From: a bacterium
GTDB lineage: Bacteria; Krumholzibacteriota; Krumholzibacteria; LZORAL124-64-63
Assembly (NCBI GenBank): GCA_003646045.1
Contig: QNDV01000178.1
Coordinates: forward strand, 1 to 5,667
Reading direction: 5' to 3'
Length of the DNA: 5,667 nucleotides
Positions 1 to 5,667 of this stretch are shown here, piece by piece. Within the stretch, counting starts at the first letter, position 1; each line of letters starts with the position of its first letter. Below the pieces are notes generated by a model. It was given only the letters and a program-made list of their open reading frames with translations. It was not told where the DNA came from and did no database searches. The position numbers and the translations under genes were made by a program.

Positions 1-1
1 C

Positions 2-577
2 CTGCGCATCGGCTACCTGCAGGCGGCGTTCGACGAAGGTGGACCTGATTCGACGCTGAACGCCAAAGCCCTCGAAGTACTGCGCGATGATGGTGCTCAT
101 CTCGTCCCGGTGGACTTCGACCTCGAGACCCTGGGTATTGACCCGTCAAGTCTGGCCTTTATCCTGTCAGCCGAAGCGGGTGCGGCGTTCCAGGACCTCA
201 CCCTCTCCGGACACGACGACGAGTTGGTGCGGCAAGTGCGCTACGCCTGGCCCAACACCTTCCGGCAGGCCCAATTCATTCCCGCCGTGGAGTACATCCA
301 GGCCAACCGGCATCGCATGGAGCTCATCGCCATGGTGGAGGCGGTGCTGTCCGAGGTGGACGTCTACATCACACCCTCCTTCGGCGGGGACAATCTGCTG
401 ATCACCAACCTGACTGGGCATCCGCAGGTGGTAGTGCCCAACGGGTTCCTGGCCGAGAACCAGCCACACTCCATCAGTTTCGTGGGTGGCCTGTACAGGG
501 AAGCCACGCTGTTGGGCGTGGCGAAAGCGTACCAGGATGCGACGGCCTGGCATGAAACACATCCCGGAGGATTTTGA
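2..577 (+). CDS. Amidase (amidase-signature family), C-terminal part
   Basis: This frame is open from the window edge to a TGA at 575-577, giving 191 residues of a protein that begins upstream. The product resembles the C-terminal part of amidase-signature hydrolases (GatA-like fold), which cleave carboxamide C-N bonds. Visible family features are a YLQAAFDEGG start, a helix with TFRQAQFIPAVEYIQANRHR, the strand DVYITPSFGGDN, the conserved TNLTGHPQVVVPNGF segment, and the terminal SFVGGLYREATLLGVAKAYQDAT followed by WHETHP. The Ser-cisSer-Lys catalytic triad of this family lies in the N-terminal half and cannot be checked here. The TNLTGHP and GGLYREATLL wording is typical of the large stand-alone amidases of proteobacteria and Bacteroidetes rather than of GatA, the tRNA amidotransferase subunit. 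The substrate cannot be deduced. It converges with the minus-strand regulator gene, 31 nt away. An internal ATG at 110 is not the start, because homologous sequence continues upstream of it to the window edge. Confidence 0.88.
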   Translation: MRIGYLQAAFDEGGPDSTLNAKALEVLRDDGAHLVPVDFDLETLGIDPSSLAFILSAEAGAAFQDLTLSGHDDELVRQVRYAWPNTFRQAQFIPAVEYIQANRHRMELIAMVEAVLSEVDVYITPSFGGDNLLITNLTGHPQVVVPNGFLAENQPHSISFVGGLYREATLLGVAKAYQDATAWHETHPGGF

Positions 578-590
578 ATCGACACACCGC

Positions 591-620
591 GGGGAGATAC
601 CCATAACGTCAGTTCTCCCC
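591..620. repeat. Inverted repeat between convergent genes, possible weak terminator
   Basis: GGGGAGA (591-597) and TCTCCCC (614-620) form a perfect 7-bp inverted repeat around a 16-nt loop. It lies in the convergent gap and runs into the last codons of the minus-strand regulator. An alternative 5-bp stem, GTCAG (608-612) with CTGAC (620-624), overlaps it. There is no T tract on either side, so a classical intrinsic terminator is not supported. It could still slow polymerase arriving from both directions, but this is weak. Confidence 0.25.
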
Positions 621-821
621 TGACTCGAACACCTCCTCCACCGTCACCCCGAACGCTCGCGCCACCGCGAACGCCAGCGACAGCGAAGGCACGTACTTCT
701 CCTGCTCGAGCATGATGATGGTCTGGCGGGTACAGCCACACTGCCCCGCCAAGCCGGTCTGGGTCAGACCATGCTCCTCGCGCAATACACGCACGTGGTT
801 GCGGATGCGTGCCTTAGCCAT
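609..821 (-). CDS. Small XRE-family helix-turn-helix regulator (YozG-like)
   Basis: This 70-residue protein is almost entirely one Cro/C1-type HTH domain, the usual size for the small YozG-like regulators. Helix 1 is IRNHVRVLREEHG (about residues 6-18), helix 2 LTQTGLAGQ (19-27), and the recognition helix starts at TRQTIIMLEQEKYVPS (31-46). Helices 4-5 are LSLAFAVARAFGVTVEEVF (47-65). It should bind a palindromic operator as a dimer. Oddly, the turn before the recognition helix reads Cys-Gly-Cys (28-30), where relatives usually have an L-G-V type turn. The gene overlaps the end of the membrane-protein gene, and ATGGCTAA holds both this start and the upstream stop. ATG 827 (two residues longer) and TTG 836 (five longer) are in-frame alternatives. 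None has a good Shine-Dalgarno site, which fits translational coupling. The N-terminus MAKARIRNHVRVLR favours 821. Autoregulation of the operon through the palindrome at 1285-1300 is inferred. Confidence 0.87.
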   Translation of the reverse strand: MAKARIRNHVRVLREEHGLTQTGLAGQCGCTRQTIIMLEQEKYVPSLSLAFAVARAFGVTVEEVFESGEN

Positions 822-1260
822 CGGCATGTCCAGCAAAGTCGTTGATGAGACTCAACACCGGGTGCACTAGCGAGACCAGGGCGACCATTCCGTAGGACAG
901 CAGGTAGAGCCAGCCCACGGGTACGGTGCCACTTTCGAGGTGGGTCTCGTATAGGCCGATGCCGAACAGGAAGACCACCATGAGTATGACGATCATGGTC
1001 TGCTCAGAGGCCCGCAGCTCGATGGCCTTGTCCCTCTCGTCCAGATCCCCTGCCCGGCGCCCCCGCCGGGACCACCACAGGATAAAGAAATTGATGATGT
1101 AACCCGGCAGGATGATGGCCCCGGCCAGCCCTCTGGCCCGGGTGCCGGCGGGGGAAGCAAAATCCTCCGCACCGATGCTGAAGAAATTGACGGCAAAGAT
1201 CACGGTGATAACGAGCCAGACGGAGCCTGAGATCAGAGCCTGCTTGCGTGCGAGTGACAT
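814..1260 (-). CDS. Four-helix membrane protein with DERD loop, partner of the XRE regulator
   Basis: This 148-residue integral inner-membrane protein has unknown function. Four hydrophobic segments are visible, at about residues 11-30, 44-63, 88-106 and 115-138. Between the second and third lies a basic then acidic loop (WWSRRGRRAGDLDERDKAIELRASEQT, in two parts around residues 62-87). The positive WWSRRGRR stretch places this loop in the cytoplasm. The DERDxxIxxRA pattern recalls DUF2178-like and related small membrane proteins that often sit beside tiny XRE regulators; this is a family-level recollection, not a search result. The start at ATG 1260 is well supported by GGAGG five bases upstream (1269-1265). 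The last codons overlap the regulator gene, so the two are co-transcribed and probably translationally coupled. A promoter and a palindromic operator lie directly upstream. The protein may sense something in the membrane and modulate the regulator through the loop, but this is inference. There is no enzyme motif. Confidence 0.82.
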   Translation of the reverse strand: MSLARKQALISGSVWLVITVIFAVNFFSIGAEDFASPAGTRARGLAGAIILPGYIINFFILWWSRRGRRAGDLDERDKAIELRASEQTMIVILMVVFLFGIGLYETHLESGTVPVGWLYLLSYGMVALVSLVHPVLSLINDFAGHADG

Positions 1261-1284
1261 AATAACCTCCGGTTCACTGTGATG

Positions 1285-1300
1285 GTAAGAATTATCTTAC
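1285..1300. promoter_or_regulatory. Palindromic operator candidate GTAAGA-N4-TCTTAC
   Basis: The sequence GTAAGAATTATCTTAC has two perfect 6-bp inverted arms around a 4-bp AT centre. On the minus strand it contains the -10 hexamer TAAGAT (1299-1294) and would reach the predicted transcription start near 1287, the classical position for a repressor site. Its size suits a dimeric XRE regulator, and the regulator encoded at the end of this same operon is the obvious candidate ligand (inference). Confidence 0.6.
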
Positions 1301-1322
1301 ACCACACCCGGGCGAACGTCAA
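1294..1322 (-). promoter_or_regulatory. Sigma70-like promoter of the membrane-protein/regulator operon
   Basis: Read on the minus strand, TTGACG (1322-1317, five of six matches to TTGACA) is followed after exactly 17 bases by TAAGAT (1299-1294, four of six matches to TATAAT). The start would be near 1287, leaving a leader of about 27 nt that contains the GGAGG ribosome site for the gene at 1260. Both hexamers are overlapped by copies of the GTAAGA-type inverted repeat. Confidence 0.6.
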
Positions 1323-1333
1323 TTTATTCTTAC
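1318..1333. promoter_or_regulatory. Degenerate second operator copy
   Basis: GTCAATTTATTCTTAC matches the palindrome at 1285-1300 in 10 of 16 positions. The TCTTAC-side arm is largely intact (TTCTTAC) and the left arm is degraded. It begins exactly 33 bp from the first copy, about three helical turns, so both would face the same side of the DNA. It overlaps the -35 element of the minus-strand promoter. This is a plausible lower-affinity site for cooperative binding, not proven. Confidence 0.4.
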
Positions 1334-1347
1334 ATCAACCGCAGGAG

Positions 1348-1376
1348 TTTATCGTCCGGCCACTCAGTGCTATCAT
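1348..1376 (+). promoter_or_regulatory. Extended -10 promoter of the glucosaminidase lipoprotein gene
   Basis: TATCAT (1371-1376) matches the -10 consensus in five of six positions and is preceded by TGC (1368-1370), the TGn extended -10 motif. The -35 at 17 bp spacing is a poor TTTATC (1348-1353), as is usual for extended -10 promoters. The start would be near 1383, giving a leader of about 34 nt. The divergent operator region ends only 15 bp upstream of the -35, so a bound regulator could influence both directions. Confidence 0.5.
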
Positions 1377-1404
1377 GCCTCCGCCACTCATCACGCCATC
1401 GACC

Positions 1405-1409
1405 AGGAG
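1405..1409 (+). promoter_or_regulatory. Ribosome binding site fixing the lipoprotein start
   Basis: AGGAG lies seven bases upstream of ATG 1417. It decides the start in favour of 1417 over in-frame upstream starts such as 1279, which would place an unlikely 46-residue extension in front of an otherwise perfect lipoprotein signal peptide and lie upstream of the promoter. Confidence 0.75.
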
Positions 1410-1416
1410 CCTGAAC

Positions 1417-2397
1417 ATGTCCCATTCCGTCGCGCCCGCACCATCCACCCGTGGCCTGATCATCGCCCTGCTCGCCACAGCTCTGCTACTCGGCGCCTGC
1501 GACAAGGCCGAGTCCGGCCGCGACAGTCACCTGCGCCGCGGCACTGCGGTTCCCGACACCTTTGCCTTCGCCAACCTGGACGAAATCAGGGACTACTTCG
1601 TCGCCGCCAAATACACCATCGATGACTGGCGTGGCGGTGACCGCTCGGTGCCCCGTTTCTACCTGGCCAGCGTGCCCAGCCGCTGGCGGCACGAGGTGGC
1701 GCCCAATCTGCCGGTACAGCTCAAAAAGCGATACTTCTTCTTCGTCTACGCACCCCTGGTTCTCGAAGCCAACGAGACCATCCTGCTCAATCGCGATCGC
1801 CTGCTGGACCTGACGCTGAACAAGACCCGCACCGCCGAGGACCAGACCTGGCTGCGCGACCTGGCCGCCCAGTACTTCCTGGAAGCGCCCGACAACGAAG
1901 CGGTCAGTGACGATGTGCTGGACAAGCTGGCCCACCGCTTGGATATCGTCCCTCCGTCCCTGGCCCTGGCCCAGGCCGCGGTGGAAAGCGGCTGGAGCAC
2001 TTCCCGCTTCAGTGACATGGGCAATGCCCTCTTCGGGCAGTGGACATGGAGTGGGGACGGTATCACCCCGGCCGAGCAGCGGGACCACCTGGGCGACTAC
2101 AAGATTCGCGCCTTCGACAGTCCCGAGCAGAGCATCGCCGCCTACATGCACAACCTCAACACCCACCGCAGCTACCGCGACTTCCGCGACCAGCGCGCCG
2201 GTCTCCGCGCCGCCGGACAGGCGCTCACCGGCAAGGACCTGGCGACCACCCTCACTTCCTATTCGGAGAAGGGGCAGGAATACGTGGAGATGCTGCTGTC
2301 GGTGATCAGGGTCAACGAACTCGAGCAGGTGGACGCTACCTATCTGCGGGACATGAAGCCGGTGATGCTGGTGCCGGTGGGGCCGGGGTCGGACTGA
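1417..2397 (+). CDS. Bax-like glucosaminidase-domain lipoprotein
   Basis: This 326-residue envelope protein is predicted to cleave peptidoglycan. Residues 1-27 form a lipoprotein signal peptide (Arg12, hydrophobic core LIIALLATALLL, lipobox L-G-A-C) with the lipidated Cys at 28. The next residues are Asp29-Lys30. In E. coli, Asp at +2 favours inner-membrane retention, and the +3 residue modulates this. The region around PRFYLASVP and the helix APLVLEANETILLNRDRLL are typical of the Bax family N-terminal half. The glucosaminidase domain (FlgJ/AtlA-type, related to lysozyme-like folds) begins near PPSLALAQAAVESGW, with catalytic Glu190 in AVESGWSTSRF, followed by GNALFGQWTW. It ends with YSEKGQEYVEMLLSVIRVN, where Tyr282 matches the conserved Tyr. 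The fold and key residues look intact, so it should be active. Bax relatives are generally about 270-300 residues, so the length fits. No neighbouring gene suggests a specific partner. It is transcribed divergently from the membrane/regulator operon. Confidence 0.88.
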   Translation: MSHSVAPAPSTRGLIIALLATALLLGACDKAESGRDSHLRRGTAVPDTFAFANLDEIRDYFVAAKYTIDDWRGGDRSVPRFYLASVPSRWRHEVAPNLPVQLKKRYFFFVYAPLVLEANETILLNRDRLLDLTLNKTRTAEDQTWLRDLAAQYFLEAPDNEAVSDDVLDKLAHRLDIVPPSLALAQAAVESGWSTSRFSDMGNALFGQWTWSGDGITPAEQRDHLGDYKIRAFDSPEQSIAAYMHNLNTHRSYRDFRDQRAGLRAAGQALTGKDLATTLTSYSEKGQEYVEMLLSVIRVNELEQVDATYLRDMKPVMLVPVGPGSD

Positions 2398-2398
2398 G

Positions 2399-2403
<5 letters not shown>
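2393..2403. repeat. Short palindrome holding both convergent stop codons
   Basis: ACTGA-G-TCAGT is a perfect 5-bp inverted repeat around one base. It contains the TGA of the lipoprotein gene (2395-2397) and, on the other strand, the TGA of the kinase gene (2401-2399). It is too short, with too small a loop, to act as a hairpin terminator. There is no T tract. Confidence 0.5.
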
Positions 2404-4018
<1,615 letters not shown>

Positions 4019-4069
4019 GGGCGGGTATTCCCATCGGCGGAGTCCGTTATGGAATCGGGCTTCCCAACC

Positions 4070-4099
4070 AGCATAGAACCCAAACGTGTTTAACGTCAA
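4070..4099 (-). promoter_or_regulatory. Sigma70-like promoter of the hybrid kinase gene
   Basis: On the minus strand, TTGACG (4099-4094) is followed after 18 bases by TATGCT (4075-4070). These match the consensus hexamers in five and four of six positions. Transcription would start near 4063, leaving about 45 nt before GTG 4018. The spacer carries a direct repeat ACGTT...ACGTT nine bases apart, whose meaning is unknown. No Fur-like or FNR-like box could be recognised here. Confidence 0.45.
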
Positions 4100-4114
4100 A
4101 TAGGCAGGAATAAT

Positions 4115-4324
4115 CTAGCGATCTCCGGCCACCCCCGGCTCCTCGACTTCGCACTCCGACCCCAGTGGCTGCAGCGACGTACCGTTGGCCACCGGACAAC
4201 CGCCCGAAGAAGCACAACTCGAGCATATGCGTCGGCTACGGGTCGCCCGCCAGATTCCACGCGCCGCCCACAACAGGGCCACCGCTACGATTCCGCCGAC
4301 AACAAGGATCTCCCAACCCGGCAT
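4115..4324 (-). CDS. FeoB-associated Cys-rich membrane protein
   Basis: This 69-residue protein is predicted to span the membrane once. The hydrophobic segment ILVVGGIVAVALLWAARGIW (about 6-25) is followed by a basic RATRSRR stretch, so the C-terminus lies in the cytoplasm. Four Cys follow, at 34, 37, 43 and 58 (C-x2-C-x5-C-x14-C). This matches the plan of the small FeoB-associated Cys-rich proteins that follow feoB in many bacteria and replace or accompany FeoC; the Cys may bind iron or an Fe-S cluster (family-level suggestion). Its ATG is only 2 nt after the feoB stop, and its ribosome site GGAGG (4338-4334) lies inside the end of feoB, nine bases from the ATG, so the two are one operon. 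The acidic C-terminal tail (SECEVEEPGVAGDR) is longer than in the shortest relatives. A direct role in FeoB assembly or gating is inferred. Confidence 0.83.
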   Translation of the reverse strand: MPGWEILVVGGIVAVALLWAARGIWRATRSRRICSSCASSGGCPVANGTSLQPLGSECEVEEPGVAGDR

Positions 4325-4326
4325 GG

Positions 4327-5667
4327 CTACATACCTCCCGCAGGTCCGGCCCCGAATCCCAACAGCAATCCCACCTGGTAGACGGCCACCGTCAGGATCC
4401 AGGCCAGGGCCGTCAGTCCCCAGCCCTGGGCGAAAGCCCAGCTAACGCCCCCCGCTTCCTGGCGCGTGATGGCAAAGGTGGCAACACACGGTGTGGAGAT
4501 CAGGGCGAACAGCATGATGCAGAAGCCCACCAGGGACGAATAGCGCGCTCGCAGCTGTTGCCTGAGATCATCGCTGGTCTCGTCGGCCTCGCCCACGGCG
4601 AAGACCACACCCATCTGGGCCACGAAGACCTCCTTGGCCGCCGTCGCCCCCACCAACGCCGTGCCGATGCGCCAGTCGAAGCCCATGGGGCGTATCAGCG
4701 GCTCCATCAGCCGGCCGATGCGTCCACTGATGGAATAGGCCAACTCGGTGGACTGGGCCAGATCCGGATCCGTGATCTCACCGTAGGGCACCGACACCTC
4801 CGCAACTCCGCCGCCGTTGACCGTATCGAAACCCTGGGGCGGCACGTAGTCCGCCGGCGGCTTGGGATACGAAGCCAGGAACCACAGGATGATGGCCGCC
4901 CCCAGGATCACCGTGCCGGCCTTTTTGAGATACAACCAGGCCCGGATCCACACCTGCATCAGCAGGCTGGTGGCGGTGGGCATGCGATACGGGGGAAGTT
5001 CCATCAGGAACGGCGTGCTCTCGCCGCGGAACATGGTGGCCCGTAGCAGTCGCGCCCCCAGCAGGGCCAGCACGATACCCACCACGTAGATGATCCACAA
5101 CATGGGCCCCTGCCATTTGGGCGCGAAGAAGGCGGGTATCATGAGGGCGTAGATGGGCAACCGCGCGCCACAACTCATGAGGGGCAACACCATGATGGTG
5201 ATCAGCCGGTCCCGGCGGGACTCCAGGGTACGCGTCGCCATGATCGCCGGCACGGTGCAGCCGAAGCCGATCAACAGGGGAATGAAGCTCTTGCCGTGCA
5301 ACCCGACCTTGGACATGAGGCGGTCCATGACGAATGCCGCCCGGGCCATGTAGCCCGTGCCCTCGAGCACGGCGATGGCCAGGAAGAGCAGCACGATGTT
5401 GGGCAAAAAGACCACCACGCCACCTACACCACCGATGATCCCGTCCACCAGCAGGGATCGCAGGGGGCTGGTGGAGCCAGCCGGCCAGAAACCATTGATG
5501 GTACCGCCCAGCCAGCCGAAACCCTGGTCCAGCAGGTCCATGAGCGGCGTACCCACGGAAAAGGTCACTGTAAAAACCACGTACATGAAAGCCAGGAAGA
5601 TGGGCACACCCAGCCACGGATGCATGACCACCCGGTCGATGCGGTCCGAGACGGTGGTCGCGCGCTC
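4327..5667 (-). CDS. feoB: Ferrous iron transporter FeoB, C-terminal membrane part
   Basis: 446 residues are visible and the reading frame is open to the window edge, so the N-terminal GTPase domain lies outside. FeoB takes up Fe(II) across the inner membrane with its G domain acting as regulator. The fragment starts at SDRIDRVVMHPWLGVPIFL, the entry into the first membrane helix. The first gate segment is GFGCTVPAIMATRTLESRRDR, with a Cys at fragment residue 137, followed by LMSCGARLPIYALM with a Cys at 166. The FeoB C-terminal segment is PPYRMPT...WLYLKKAGTVILGAAIILW. The second gate segment is ATAAKEVFVAQMGVVF, then CIMLFALISTPCVATFAITRQE with Cys 383 and 394. These Cys and the gate layout are the conserved marks of the family. 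The sequence near 265-300 is an ordinary periplasmic loop. The protein ends in a Gly-rich tail (GAGPAGGM). It is the first visible gene of the feo operon here; feoA, if present, would be upstream of this window. Confidence 0.95.
   Translation of the reverse strand, partial: ERATTVSDRIDRVVMHPWLGVPIFLAFMYVVFTVTFSVGTPLMDLLDQGFGWLGGTINGFWPAGSTSPLRSLLVDGIIGGVGGVVVFLPNIVLLFLAIAVLEGTGYMARAAFVMDRLMSKVGLHGKSFIPLLIGFGCTVPAIMATRTLESRRDRLITIMVLPLMSCGARLPIYALMIPAFFAPKWQGPMLWIIYVVGIVLALLGARLLRATMFRGESTPFLMELPPYRMPTATSLLMQVWIRAWLYLKKAGTVILGAAIILWFLASYPKPPADYVPPQGFDTVNGGGVAEVSVPYGEITDPDLAQSTELAYSISGRIGRLMEPLIRPMGFDWRIGTALVGATAAKEVFVAQMGVVFAVGEADETSDDLRQQLRARYSSLVGFCIMLFALISTPCVATFAITRQEAGGVSWAFAQGWGLTALAWILTVAVYQVGLLLGFGAGPAGGM
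4334..4338 (-). promoter_or_regulatory. Ribosome binding site inside the end of feoB
   Basis: GGAGG on the minus strand lies nine bases before ATG 4324 and within the last codons of feoB. It supports the ATG at 4324 as the true start and shows that the Cys-rich protein is translated on its own from the feoB message, not only by coupling to the 2-nt-distant stop codon. Confidence 0.7.

Noticed and set aside
87..401. Overlapping plus-strand frame of 104 residues inside the amidase
   Set aside because: The amidase frame covers the same bases with clear family similarity; this is an out-of-frame shadow rich in Ser, Arg and Pro.
591..624. Intrinsic terminator for the amidase or regulator gene
   Set aside because: The 7-bp stem has a 16-nt loop and lacks a T tract on either strand. 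It is listed only as an inverted repeat.
1279..1416. 46-residue N-terminal extension of the lipoprotein gene
   Set aside because: It overlaps the divergent operator and promoter. The segment has no signal-peptide logic, and a good ribosome site and lipoprotein signal peptide begin at 1417.
1486..2166. Minus-strand frame of 226 residues opposite the glucosaminidase gene
   Set aside because: It is antisense to a well-supported lipoprotein with an intact catalytic domain, and it has no ribosome site or domain of its own.
4019..4114. Terminator or Fur box between the feo genes and the kinase
   Set aside because: Only trivial GGG/CCC and ACGT self-complementary bits are present. There is no stable hairpin with T tract and no 19-bp Fur-like palindrome.
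4165..5046. Plus-strand open frame of 293 residues opposite feoB
   Set aside because: It is antisense to unmistakable FeoB sequence. Its composition (Gln, His, Arg and Gly rich, no hydrophobic pattern) is typical of a shadow frame in GC-rich DNA.

Overview
This is a gene-dense, GC-rich chromosomal window (roughly 60-65 % G+C by eye, strongly G/C-biased third codon positions). It looks like a free-living proteobacterium, most likely a gammaproteobacterium. The reasons are a Bax-type periplasmic glucosaminidase lipoprotein, a FeoB of the long Gram-negative type followed by a FeoB-associated Cys-rich protein, and a CckA-like hybrid histidine kinase. The lineage is an inference from gene content only. 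No mobile element, tRNA, rRNA or CRISPR array is visible.

Left part (1-577, + strand): the last 191 codons of an amidase-signature enzyme whose catalytic N-terminal half lies outside the window. It converges on a two-gene minus-strand operon (1260 to 609). That operon encodes a four-helix membrane protein with a charged cytoplasmic DERD loop and, overlapping its stop codon, a 70-residue XRE-type DNA-binding protein. The operon has a clear sigma70-like promoter. A 16-bp palindrome sits on its -10 element, and a degraded second copy lies exactly 33 bp upstream over the -35 element, which suggests autoregulation by the small regulator. This module is the least described part of the window.

Middle (1334-2397, + strand): an extended -10 promoter drives, divergently from the membrane/regulator operon, a lipoprotein with a Bax-like glucosaminidase domain. 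Its ORF could be opened 46 codons further upstream, but the Shine-Dalgarno site, lipoprotein signal peptide and promoter all place the start at 1417. Its stop codon is one base away from the stop of the next, convergent gene.

Right part (minus strand, 5667 to 2399): the C-terminal membrane half of FeoB (ferrous iron permease), then 2 nt later a small Cys-rich FeoB-associated membrane protein, then about 96 nt later a soluble PAS-HisKA-HATPase-receiver hybrid kinase. A sigma70-like promoter lies inside the apparent N-terminus of the longest kinase ORF. The kinase therefore probably starts at GTG 4018 and is transcribed at least partly on its own, although no strong terminator separates it from the feo genes.

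Each strand is densely coded. The only non-coding stretches are 578-608, 1261-1416 (the divergent promoter region) and 4019-4114, and no gene-free stretch exceeds 300 bases.
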